Origin: CAYQDR01 sp964416315
GTDB taxonomy: Bacteria > Methylomirabilota > Methylomirabilia > Rokubacteriales > DASRDR01
Assembly (NCBI GenBank): GCA_964416315.1
Contig: CAYQDR010000062.1
Location: forward strand, 1 to 27,081
Direction of reading: 5' to 3'
DNA length: 27,081 bases
Shown here: one piece after another, positions 5,970 through 13,293 of the stretch
How positions within the stretch are numbered: position 1 is the stretch's first letter
How the letters are laid out: each line of letters opens with the position of its first letter
Notes under the pieces: generated by a model
What the model was told of the DNA's origin: nothing
Databases searched by the model: none
What the model saw: only the letters and a program-made list of their open reading frames with translations
Position numbers and translations under genes: made by a program

Positions 5970-8900
5970 TTACGGCGTCGAGAGCTCGTCCAGGAGCGCC
6001 CGAGCACCCGGGAGCTCGGGGTACTCGAATCCTTCAGTGAACCACGCATAGATCGGCCCGAGGAGCTCCCTGGCCGCCGCCCGCTTGCCCCGCTGCTGCC
6101 AGACCTTGGCGAGCGTGGTTGCCGCGCTGAGCTCGAGGAGCCTGGCGCCCTGATGTCGCGCGATCGCCAGGGCCTTCTCGAGGCACGCTTCGGCCCCCGC
6201 CTCGTCAGCAGGGCCCTGCGCCAGCAGCAGCTCTCCCTGGAGGCGCCAGAGCACGGATTCGACAACCCGGTCACCCGTCTCGTCGACTTGCCGGAGGGCC
6301 CCCATCACCACGGCGAGGCCGGCCTCGACCTCCCCCGCGCGCAGGCACGCCCCGGCGAGCAGGCTTGCCAAGCCGGGATACGCGACCCGGGCTCCGGTCG
6401 CCTGCCGGGCCGCCAGCGCCTCTCGCAGCGGCGGGATCGCCTCGGCAGGCGGCCGGAGCCAGCTGATGGCGGCGCCCCGGAGGATCATCCCTTGAGTCAG
6501 CCACTGGGCGAAGCCCTGCTCCCTGGACAGCGTCACCAGGGCCTCGGCGGCCTCGAGCGCCTCCGGCATCGCCCCCCGGCGCAATTGCTCGATCGCGATG
6601 GCCTGCAGTGCCCAGGCCATGGTGAACGAGTGGGGTTGAGGATGGGCGACCGCGAGGGCCCGTTCGGCCATCGCGCGCCCCTGCTCGGGATACCCGAGAG
6701 TCCACAAGGTTCCCGACTGGTACGCGAGGGCGATGACGCCCGGGTCGGCGGCCCACGCCGTCATGAGGACGAGGTGCCGCGCGGGGTCGTGGAAGGCCAG
6801 CGCCTGGTCGAGGTGCGCTCGCGCGGTGGCGAACTCGCCCCGGGACGCCGTGGTGCAGCCGAGGGCCGTGTGAGCCCGGAGGAGCAGCGTGCCGTCCCGC
6901 TGTCGCTCGGCGAGCGAAAGGAGCTGATCGCCGAGGTCGCGCGCCATCGCGAGGTCAGCCCTCACGTAGTGGTACCCCCAGAGCCCCTCCAGCACGTCGA
7001 AGAGGGCGGCGGCCTCGCCGGTCTCCTCGCAGAGGACCCGCGCCCGGCCGTACACCTCCAGGATCTCGGAGGCGGCGTACCCGCGCGTAGCGACCAGCGG
7101 CCCGCCGAGCCTCAGGAGGAAGGCGAGCTCTTGCCGGGCGCGGCCCGGTGATGCGAGGCCAGCGAGCAGCCCGAGTCCTCGCCGAAAATGCGCGATCCCT
7201 TCCACGAGCGCGGACCGGCCCACGGCGCGGTCCCCGGCGCGCTCCCACGCGGGGACGGCCTCTTCGGCCAGGCCGGCCTCGGTGAGGTGATGGGCCAGGA
7301 GCTCAGGCTGCGCCTCGGCGGTCGGGGGGAAGCGCTCGCGGACGGCCCGGGCGATCCGCCCGTGGAGCTGCTGGCGCGTGCTGCGGAGGAGCGACTGGTA
7401 GGCGACGGCGTGAGTGAGCGCGTGCTTGAACGTGTACTCGAGGTCGGGGAACAGCCGGGCCTCGTAGAGGAACTCCGTCGCCTGGAGCTCGTCGAGCCCC
7501 CGGCGCAGCGCGGCCTCGGGCAGATCGGCGATCGTCTCCAGCAGGGCGAAGGGGACGTCCTTGCCGATGACGGCGGCAGCCTGGAGCAGGCGCTTGGCGT
7601 CCCCAGGCAGGCGGTCGATGCGGGCGGCCAGGACCGCCTGCACGGTGCCGGGGACCCGGACCTCGGCGATGGGACGCGCCGCGCGGTAGGCGCCGCGCTC
7701 CCCGGCGACGGCTCCCGTCTCGACCAGGGTGCGGACGCATTCCTCGAGGAAGAATGGATTGCCCTCGGTCCTCTCGATCACGAGCGACTTCAGTGGGCCG
7801 AGACCGGGATCCACCCCGAGCAGCGCATCGAGCAGCTCGGCGGCGCTCTGCGGCAGCAGCGGGTCGAGACGGATCTGGGTGTAGTACGTCTTCCGCCCCC
7901 AGCCGTGGCCGTACTCGGGCCGGTAGTTGACGAGCAGCAAGACCCGCGCCGTCGGAAGGCTCTCGACGAGACCGTCGAGGAAGGCCTGGGTCTCTGAGTC
8001 CAGCCAGTGAAGATCCTCAAAGACCAGGACGAGGGGCTGGCGCTGGCTCTCCCGGAGGAGCAGGCGCCGCGCGGCCTCGAGGGTCTGCCGCCGGCGCTGA
8101 TGCGCCTCGAGTCCGATCCAGGCGGGATCCTCGACGGGCACGTCGAGCAGCGCCATCAGGGCCGGCAGGTGCGGCTCCAGCGCCCGATCCAGCGTCAGCA
8201 TCTTGCCGGTGACCCTCTCGGCGACCCGGCGGGCATCGTCCCGGCTCTCGATGCGGAAGTACTCGCGGAGGAGATCCGCCAGCGGCAGGTAGGCCGTGGC
8301 CTTGCCGTGGGAGACCGAGGCGCTCTCGAGGACGAGCGAGCCGTGGGTGCGGTGCGAGTGGGTGAACTCCCAGAAGAGGCGCGACTTTCCGACCCCGGGC
8401 TCGCCGACGGCGGCCACCACCTGGCCATGGCCATGGTCCACGAGGTCCAGGGCCCGGCCGAGGGCGTCCATCTCCGTGTCGCGGCCGATGAAGCGGGTGA
8501 AGCCGCGCGCGGCCAGGATCTGCATGCGCGTGCGGGCGAAGCCAGCGCCGGTGAGCTCGTAGGCCTCGATGGGTTCGGTGAGGCCCTTGACAGCCAGGCG
8601 ACCGAGGGGCCGGACCTGGACATACCCCTCGGCGAGCCGGAGAGTGTCGGCGGTCATGAGGGACGACCCCGGCATCGCCATCTGTTCGATGCGGGCGGCG
8701 AGGTGGGTCGTCTGACCGACGGCGGTGTAGTCCATGCGCAGATCCGAGCCGATGGAGCGGACCACGACCTCGCCGGAGTTGAGCCCGACGCGGATGAGGA
8801 GCGGCAGACCTTCCGACCGCTGGAGCTCTTCGGCGTACCGGCGGATGGCGCCCTGCATGCGGAGGGCGGCGTAGCACGCCCGCACCGCGTGGTCCTCGTG

Positions 8901-9347
8901 GGCCACCGGCGCGCCGAAGAGCGCCATGATGCCGTCGCCCATCACCTGGTTCACGGTGCCCTCGTAGCGGTGGACCGCCTCCATCATGTGCTCCAGCACC
9001 GGGTCCAGCAGCTTGCGGGCTCCTTCGGGATCGCGGTCGGCCAGCAGCTCCATCGAGCCCTTGAGGTCGGCGAAGAGGACGGTGACCTGCTTCCGCTCCC
9101 CCTCGAGAGCGGTCTTCGAGATGAGGATTTTCTCGGCTAGGTGCTTCGGGGTATATACCCGAGGGGAGGTGAATCGAGCCTGAACTGTGGCGGGCCCGCC
9201 GATCGCCTGCCCACACTCAAGGCAGAACTTAGCTCCAGCGGGAAGCTCCGTGCCGCAGCTGCTGCACTTTTCGATGAATCGGCCGCCGCACTCCAGACAG
9301 AACTTGGCCCGAGGTGGGTTGTCGTGCTGGCACCGGGCACAGTGCAT
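5970..9347 (-). CDS. Zinc-ribbon, class III adenylyl cyclase, AAA ATPase and TPR protein
   Basis: A 1125-aa cytosolic signalling protein. Residues 1-49 hold two zinc ribbons (Cys 3/6/17/20 and 28/31/42/45). Residues of about 84-265 form a class III nucleotide cyclase domain with metal-binding D94 (LFADLKGS) and D138 (VMGDGIMALFG). About 285-560 is an AAA/STAND-type ATPase with Walker A GEPGVGKS (315-322) and Walker B ending FEDLHWLD (about 443-450). The rest is helical TPR-like repeats. The usual transition-state Asn of the cyclase is His215 (TTHLAAR), while Arg219 is kept, so cyclase activity is uncertain. The ATG at 9347 has a GGAG site and a good promoter upstream. Likely a sensor or scaffold that links ligand or protein binding to cAMP. 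Confidence 0.92.
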   Translation of the reverse strand: MHCARCQHDNPPRAKFCLECGGRFIEKCSSCGTELPAGAKFCLECGQAIGGPATVQARFTSPRVYTPKHLAEKILISKTALEGERKQVTVLFADLKGSMELLADRDPEGARKLLDPVLEHMMEAVHRYEGTVNQVMGDGIMALFGAPVAHEDHAVRACYAALRMQGAIRRYAEELQRSEGLPLLIRVGLNSGEVVVRSIGSDLRMDYTAVGQTTHLAARIEQMAMPGSSLMTADTLRLAEGYVQVRPLGRLAVKGLTEPIEAYELTGAGFARTRMQILAARGFTRFIGRDTEMDALGRALDLVDHGHGQVVAAVGEPGVGKSRLFWEFTHSHRTHGSLVLESASVSHGKATAYLPLADLLREYFRIESRDDARRVAERVTGKMLTLDRALEPHLPALMALLDVPVEDPAWIGLEAHQRRRQTLEAARRLLLRESQRQPLVLVFEDLHWLDSETQAFLDGLVESLPTARVLLLVNYRPEYGHGWGRKTYYTQIRLDPLLPQSAAELLDALLGVDPGLGPLKSLVIERTEGNPFFLEECVRTLVETGAVAGERGAYRAARPIAEVRVPGTVQAVLAARIDRLPGDAKRLLQAAAVIGKDVPFALLETIADLPEAALRRGLDELQATEFLYEARLFPDLEYTFKHALTHAVAYQSLLRSTRQQLHGRIARAVRERFPPTAEAQPELLAHHLTEAGLAEEAVPAWERAGDRAVGRSALVEGIAHFRRGLGLLAGLASPGRARQELAFLLRLGGPLVATRGYAASEILEVYGRARVLCEETGEAAALFDVLEGLWGYHYVRADLAMARDLGDQLLSLAERQRDGTLLLRAHTALGCTTASRGEFATARAHLDQALAFHDPARHLVLMTAWAADPGVIALAYQSGTLWTLGYPEQGRAMAERALAVAHPQPHSFTMAWALQAIAIEQLRRGAMPEALEAAEALVTLSREQGFAQWLTQGMILRGAAISWLRPPAEAIPPLREALAARQATGARVAYPGLASLLAGACLRAGEVEAGLAVVMGALRQVDETGDRVVESVLWRLQGELLLAQGPADEAGAEACLEKALAIARHQGARLLELSAATTLAKVWQQRGKRAAARELLGPIYAWFTEGFEYPELPGARALLDELSTP

Positions 9348-9374
9348 GCCGCCGTCTCCAGCCTAGAATGGCCA

Positions 9375-9403
9375 AGCCTAGCCCGGCGGGCGGAGGCAGT
9401 CAA
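9375..9403 (-). promoter_or_regulatory. Promoter of the cyclase/AAA gene
   Basis: On the - strand, TTGACT (9403-9398), a 17-bp spacer and TAGGCT (9380-9375). The expected start lies about 20 bp before the ATG at 9347. Confidence 0.45.
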
Positions 9404-9480
9404 GGAAGTCCCTGGAACGGTCTGTTCTGGGGACTCTTCAATTTCCTGCCGGTCGCCCTTCCTGCACCCCTGATCGTCGC

Positions 9481-10482
9481 CTACTCGATCACCGTGTCCG
9501 CCCGCATCAGCACCGACTGGGGGATCGTCAGGCCGAGGGCCTTCGCGGCCTTGAGATTCACGACCAGCTCGAACTTGGTGGGCTGCTCGACGGGAAGGTC
9601 GGCGGGTTTGGCGCCTTTGAGGATCCGGTCCACGTAGCCAGCGGCGCGCCGCCAGAGGTCGGGCACGTTCACGCCATAGGACATGAGTCCCCCGAGTTCC
9701 ACGGCTTCTCGAAAGGCGTGCGTGCTCGGCAGCCGGCTCCGTGTCGCGAAGTCGACGATGAGCCTCCGGTGCGCGAAGGCCGAGGGATTGGCCGAGACGA
9801 AGAGGGCATCGGGGCGGTCGCGGCCGATCCGACTGAAGGCGCTGGTGAAGTCGTTGGGCGTGTGCTCGGCCAGCACCACGGTCAAGCCCAGCCGCTGCGC
9901 CGCCGCCCGCAGGCTCTCCCCCCAGGGAGCTTCCCAATCTTCATCTCCCTTCATCCCCAGATAGGCAAGCCGCGAGGCTCCGGGCAGCGTCTCCTTCAGC
10001 AGCTGAAGGCGTTTGGCTTCAATCTCCGGCCCAACGGCAAACGTGAGTCCGGTGATGTTCCCGCCCGGTCGGGCGAGGCTCCTGATGAGCCCGGCGCCCA
10101 CTGGATCCGTGCTGGCCGCCATGACAATCGGGACGATCGTAGTCACCGCCTTAGCCTGCTGAGTCATGGGGGTGTTGACGGTCACGATTACGTCGACCTT
10201 GAGGCGGACCAGTCCGCTGAAGATATCGGCATACCGCTCGAATTTTCCCTCTGCAGACCGGCGCTCCAGAATGAGGTTCTGACCTTCCACGTAGGCGAGA
10301 GCGCGCAAGGCGTGCACGAACGCTCTGGCGACGGGGTTGACAGGCTCGGGTCCATCCATCTCCGCGACCGGGGATGTGGTAAAGACGAGGGCGACGCGGT
10401 GAACTTTCGCCACCTGCGCCTCGGCGGCGAGCGGCGCCACGACGATGCTCAGGGCGAGGACGACGACGAGCTTGAGCATCAT
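9481..10482 (-). CDS. ABC transporter substrate-binding protein (PF04392 type)
   Basis: A 333-aa periplasmic binding protein. The signal peptide spans residues 1 to about 22 (hydrophobic core VVVLALSIVV, cleavage near AEA|Q). The mature part has the two-lobed fold typical of the TrpX-like/ABC_sub_bind family: VHRVALVFTTS at the start, VDVIVTVNTP, IPIVMAASTDPVGAGL with LARPGGNITGL, and near the end FELVVNLKAAKALGLTIP. It should deliver an unknown solute, perhaps an amino acid or aromatic acid, to a permease not encoded here. I chose the ATG at 10482 because AAGGTG lies just upstream and it begins the signal peptide; the frame is open further upstream, but through leader sequence. Confidence 0.85.
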   Translation of the reverse strand: MMLKLVVVLALSIVVAPLAAEAQVAKVHRVALVFTTSPVAEMDGPEPVNPVARAFVHALRALAYVEGQNLILERRSAEGKFERYADIFSGLVRLKVDVIVTVNTPMTQQAKAVTTIVPIVMAASTDPVGAGLIRSLARPGGNITGLTFAVGPEIEAKRLQLLKETLPGASRLAYLGMKGDEDWEAPWGESLRAAAQRLGLTVVLAEHTPNDFTSAFSRIGRDRPDALFVSANPSAFAHRRLIVDFATRSRLPSTHAFREAVELGGLMSYGVNVPDLWRRAAGYVDRILKGAKPADLPVEQPTKFELVVNLKAAKALGLTIPQSVLMRADTVIE

Positions 10483-10509
10483 GATCACCTTCTCAGTCCA
10501 AAAACACGA

Positions 10510-10547
10510 ACGCCCACACGAGCCAGCTGTATGGCCCACGCGGGCGT
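10510..10547 (-). terminator. Candidate attenuator hairpin in receptor leader
   Basis: Two 15-nt arms (10547-10533 and 10524-10510) with an 8-nt loop pair along their whole length in - strand RNA. Four of the pairs are G-U, and these would be mismatches in + strand RNA. A run of five T follows after five bases, then the ribosome binding site and the ATG at 10482. Confidence 0.45.
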
Positions 10548-10642
10548 CAAAGAGGTGTCCGGAGGCCTGGTCCAAGGGCATGACTCCCACCCCCGAGGGC
10601 CGCACAGGATCAGGCTACGGTCGACTGACACGTGGCCACCTT

Positions 10643-10668
10643 TATAGTCCACGCCTATAGTCCACGCC
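10643..10668. repeat. Tandem 13-bp repeat at a promoter
   Basis: TATAGTCCACGCC occurs twice head to tail (10643-10655, 10656-10668). The copy boundary coincides with the -10 box used on the - strand, so the duplication may have created or doubled a -10 element. Confidence 0.7.
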
Positions 10669-10682
10669 GGTCGCCGCGTCAA
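10654..10682 (-). promoter_or_regulatory. Promoter of the substrate-binding protein gene
   Basis: On the - strand, TTGACG (10682-10677), a 17-bp spacer and TATAGG (10659-10654). A second -10-like TATAAA lies at 10646-10641. The implied untranslated leader is about 165 nt and contains the 10510-10547 hairpin. Confidence 0.55.
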
Positions 10683-10713
10683 GGCCGGATTTCCCTGGAG
10701 GACCCGCCTCGTC

Positions 10714-10734
10714 CCTGGATCGCTCTCATCCAGG
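10714..10734 (-). terminator. Stem-loop after VOC gene
   Basis: CCTGGAT (10714-10720) pairs with ATCCAGG (10728-10734), perfect 7 bp, just beyond the VOC stop. There is no U-tract. The stem sequence is the same as that at 3653-3673. Confidence 0.35.
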
Positions 10735-10778
10735 ACCTCAGGCTAGGGCAACCAAGACTATACCGACAACAGAACAAC

Positions 10779-11234
10779 TCAGAGCTCCAACGGAATGGAG
10801 GTCGCCACGGCGGAGGGGTCGTCGCGCCAGATGCCCGGGTCCGCGTCGACATAGAGCTCGAGCCGGTTCCCGTCGGGATCGTTAAGGTAGATGGACTGGC
10901 TGACGGCGTGGTCCTGCAACCGCAACTCCGTGATGCCGTTCCTCTCAAGATGGGTCTTCGCCGCCCGAAGCTCCTCGAGGCTGTGACCGATTCGGAGCGC
11001 GACGTGATAGAGGCCCACCCCGTTCTCCTCGGGAGGCGCGGCATCGGGGCCGACCTCGAAGAGCGCGATGTCGTGGTGATTCTCGCCCGTCGCCGAGAAG
11101 AACACCATCGGGCTGCCGAACGTGCCCCGCGCCACCTCCTTGAGTCCGAGCACGTCCTGATAGAACCGAGCCGACCGCTCGAGATCCCTCACTTTGAGCA
11201 CGACGTGTCCGACGTTCTTCACGTTGATCATCAT
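10779..11234 (-). CDS. VOC/glyoxalase-fold metalloprotein
   Basis: A 151-aa protein of the vicinal oxygen chelate superfamily. It has two beta-alpha-beta-beta-beta modules: residues 1 to about 65 with GHVVLKVRD and SARFYQDVLGL, then the second with YHVALRIG and, near residue 126, DPDGNRLELYVD. The His residues in GHVV and YHVA and the Glu in LELY are the usual metal ligands. It resembles extradiol dioxygenase-type or glyoxalase-type members, but the substrate cannot be told from sequence. Tandem ATGs follow GGAGG; the second ATG (11231) has better spacing. It is last in a run of small - strand genes. Confidence 0.85.
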   Translation of the reverse strand: MMINVKNVGHVVLKVRDLERSARFYQDVLGLKEVARGTFGSPMVFFSATGENHHDIALFEVGPDAAPPEENGVGLYHVALRIGHSLEELRAAKTHLERNGITELRLQDHAVSQSIYLNDPDGNRLELYVDADPGIWRDDPSAVATSIPLEL

Positions 11235-11299
11235 CGGCCTCCCAGGTCCCCGACCGTCTCTCTCGCTCGGTTTGACCTTGGTATCGGCTCAGACGACGC

Positions 11300-11464
11300 T
11301 CAGCTCTTCCTCGACGTCTGCGCCATGAAGCCGGCGAGCTGCGGCACGACCTTCGTGCCTTTGCACTTTGGGCACTTGACCCTGGCTTTCTCCCGTTCCG
11401 AGATGGTCATGACAAGCTCGAACGGCTTCTTGCACTTCTGGCATAGGAATTCGTAGCGGGGCAT
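11300..11464 (-). CDS. FmdB-family zinc-ribbon protein
   Basis: A 54-aa protein with the hallmark N-terminus MPRYEFLC and two CxxC pairs (C8/C11 and C31/C34) that make a single zinc ribbon of the FmdB/CxxC_CxxC_SSSS family. Members are small putative regulators often found beside metabolic enzymes; the mechanism is not established. The ATG at 11464 is set by GGAGG six bases upstream; the frame is open further upstream, but that part reads as the preceding intergenic DNA. The short basic C-terminus (QTSRKS) is typical. Confidence 0.88.
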   Translation of the reverse strand: MPRYEFLCQKCKKPFELVMTISEREKARVKCPKCKGTKVVPQLAGFMAQTSRKS

Positions 11465-11484
11465 GGAGCATCCTCCGTCGGAAG

Positions 11485-11775
11485 CTATGCCGTGAGCCGT
11501 CTCCCTCTTAGCAACTCTCTCATCGCCTCGACGGCCTCCCGCGCCTCCGGGATCATGAAGACCGTTTCGGTCTCGAGTTCGGTGAGCGCTCGGGCCAGCG
11601 CCGCAATCCGCTCTCGAAGCGGCGCAGTCCTGTCGACCAAGATAAGCCTCTCGCCCTGAAGGATGCACGACCCTCCACCGGCCGTCGCGGGGGTCTCGAA
11701 GGACTCGACCCGAACGGCGACTCCAATAGCCTCCGCGACCCGGAGCAGTTCGTCAAAGAGATGTTGGTCGTCCAT
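11485..11775 (-). CDS. Conserved small protein, function unknown
   Basis: A 96-aa protein. The N-terminal half is helical (HLFDELLRVAEAIGVAVRVE), followed by GGGSCILQGERLILVDR and a long helix ERIAALARALTELE. The central pattern, a Gly-rich turn, CxLxGxRLILVD, then a helix, recalls short conserved proteins seen in delta-proteobacteria and relatives that lack an assigned function. It lies 20 bp upstream of the FmdB gene and is likely co-transcribed with it. No catalytic motif is visible. The start is weakly supported (GAGGG very close to the ATG). Confidence 0.6.
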   Translation of the reverse strand: MDDQHLFDELLRVAEAIGVAVRVESFETPATAGGGSCILQGERLILVDRTAPLRERIAALARALTELETETVFMIPEAREAVEAMRELLRGRRLTA

Positions 11776-11798
11776 CCCTCAAGGCAATGGGCGAGAGC

Positions 11799-12062
11799 CT
11801 ATCGCTGCTTCCGCTTGAGCTCGCCCTCGTGTTCCCGGATGAACCGCCGGATCTCGTCGCCGAAGTCGAGCAGGCGCTGCCACTGCTCCATGTACAGGGT
11901 CACCGGCATCCGCTGGAGCCCGTAGACGCTCACCGCGCCCTTCTCGCTCACCTTGCAGTAGAGCGGGCCGCGTCGCTGCTCGAGCTCCGCGAGGAGCTTC
12001 GAGGCCTCCTCGACCTTGAGCTCCCCGGCCGCGAGCTTCGCGAGGATCTCTTCCTTCTTCAT
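11799..12062 (-). CDS. SHOCT-like small conserved protein
   Basis: An 87-aa protein. The N-terminal 25 residues (EEILAKLAAGELKVEEASKL) form the short helix-turn-helix seen in SHOCT-like segments, where subunits or partners bind. A beta-rich part follows (SEKGAVSVYGLQRMPVTLY, then EQWQRLLDFGDEIRRFI), a pattern I know from small planctomycete and proteobacterial proteins of unknown function. I chose the ATG at 12062 because GAGGAG precedes it and the domain begins there; the open frame upstream is low complexity. It lies 23 bp before the next gene of the cluster. Confidence 0.65.
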   Translation of the reverse strand: MKKEEILAKLAAGELKVEEASKLLAELEQRRGPLYCKVSEKGAVSVYGLQRMPVTLYMEQWQRLLDFGDEIRRFIREHEGELKRKQR

Positions 12063-12198
12063 CGCACTCGTCTCCTCGACGGGCGTCTTCCGTCTTATTC
12101 GCCCTTCCTCGCCCTCCCGCTCCTCCTCCGACCCGCACCCTCGGACTTTGGCCTCCGAGCCCTTTCTAGCGCTCCCGGAATGGGGCTCCGGGCCGACG

Positions 12199-13206
12199 CT
12201 ATCGCGTCCGGGCGAAGACCTCGGGGTTGACGCAGTTGAGGGGCCGCTCGCCACGGAGGACCCGGACCGTCTCCTCGGCGACGCGGCGCTTCAAGTCCGA
12301 GCGCCCCTCCTCGGAGTACCAGGCGGCATGCGGCGTGACGATGATCTGCTCCATCCGGAGGAGCGGGCTCGCGGGGTCCAGCGGCTCCTGCTCGAGGACG
12401 TCGAGCCCGGCGCCGGCGAGGCGGCCACCTTCGAGCGCCTCGGTGAGCGCGGTCGTGTCCACGATCCCGCCCCGCGCCGTGTTGATCAGCACCGCCGTCG
12501 GCTTCAGCCGCGCGAGCGCCCCCGCACCGATCAGGTGTCGCGTCTCGGCGTTGAGGGGACAGTGGATCGTCAGGTAGTCCGACTCCGCGAGGAGCCGCTC
12601 GAACGACACGGGCTCGACCCCGGGCGGGAACGCCGTGATGTAGGGGTCGCAGGCGAGGAGGCGGACGTCGAACCCGACGAGCTTCCGGGCGACGGCACGG
12701 CCGATCCGGCCGCAGCCGAGGATCCCCACGGCCCGCCCGACGAGACGCGTGACCGGCCCGACCTCGAAGACGTTCCAGCGGCCGGCGCGCGTCTGCCGGT
12801 CGAGCCGGGCGAGCTTCCGGGCAAGCGCGAGGAGCAGGGCGACCGCGTGGTTCGCGACCTCATCCGTCCCGTAGTCGGGCACGTTCACGACCGGGATCCC
12901 GCGCGCCGTCGCCGCCGCGAGGTCGATGCCGTCCACGCCGACGCCGTAGCGGACGACCACCCGGAGCCGCGGCAACCCCTCGATCACGCGGCGGCTCACG
13001 TCGCCGTACTGGATCAGCAGCGCGTCCGCCTCGCCGCAGTGGCCGAGGTAGTCCGCCTCGGTCCGGGCGACGACCGTCCGGTAGGAGACGCCCGCCGCGC
13101 GGAAGACGGCGTCCTCCTCGGCGATGTTGGCGTGGTCCAGGCCGCAGATCAGGACGAGGGGCGCGGCGGAAGCCGCGGACGAGCGGGCCGGTGGCGGCCC
13201 GCTCAT
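12199..13206 (-). CDS. D-2-hydroxyacid dehydrogenase (phosphoglycerate dehydrogenase-like)
   Basis: A 335-aa NAD-dependent enzyme. The catalytic domain flanks a Rossmann domain with GxGxxG at 164-169 (GCGRIG). Catalytic residues are R245 (NTARGGIVD), E274 (LEQEP) and H293 (TPHAAW). It should interconvert a D-2-hydroxyacid and a 2-keto acid in the cytosol. Sequence alone does not separate phosphoglycerate, glycerate or C-terminal-binding-protein-like members. There is no ACT domain, unlike long SerA. The ATG at 13206 overlaps the TGA of a 27-aa zinc-ribbon gene (ATGA), so translation is coupled and the thiolase promoter probably drives it. Confidence 0.88.
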   Translation of the reverse strand: MSGPPPARSSAASAAPLVLICGLDHANIAEEDAVFRAAGVSYRTVVARTEADYLGHCGEADALLIQYGDVSRRVIEGLPRLRVVVRYGVGVDGIDLAAATARGIPVVNVPDYGTDEVANHAVALLLALARKLARLDRQTRAGRWNVFEVGPVTRLVGRAVGILGCGRIGRAVARKLVGFDVRLLACDPYITAFPPGVEPVSFERLLAESDYLTIHCPLNAETRHLIGAGALARLKPTAVLINTARGGIVDTTALTEALEGGRLAGAGLDVLEQEPLDPASPLLRMEQIIVTPHAAWYSEEGRSDLKRRVAEETVRVLRGERPLNCVNPEVFARTR

Positions 13207-13286
13207 CCCTTCTTCATGGGCCGGCCGCAGCACACCTTCTGGAGGGGCGCCGTCCTCTTGCAGCGCGGGCAATAGTACCCGGCCAT
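13203..13286 (-). CDS. 27-aa zinc-ribbon miniprotein
   Basis: This is a very short gene (ATG 13286, TGA 13205-13203) between thiolase and dehydrogenase. The product has C6xxC9 (CPRC) and a C19-C20 pair (VCCGRPM), enough for one rubredoxin-like zinc or iron knuckle, and ends in a basic tail KKG. The stop of thiolase lies 7 bp upstream and carries the GTGAGG ribosome binding site; its own stop overlaps the dehydrogenase start as ATGA. Tight packing on both sides and four Cys in 27 codons argue that it is real. Function unknown; it may be a metal-binding accessory or electron carrier. Confidence 0.65.
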   Translation of the reverse strand: MAGYYCPRCKRTAPLQKVCCGRPMKKG

Positions 13287-13293
13287 GCCTGCC

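Noticed and set aside
5901..7151. Long + strand frames opposite the cyclase/AAA gene (also 7188-7997, 8007-9140)
   Set aside because: Antisense shadows with low-complexity composition; the - strand protein has full domain motifs.
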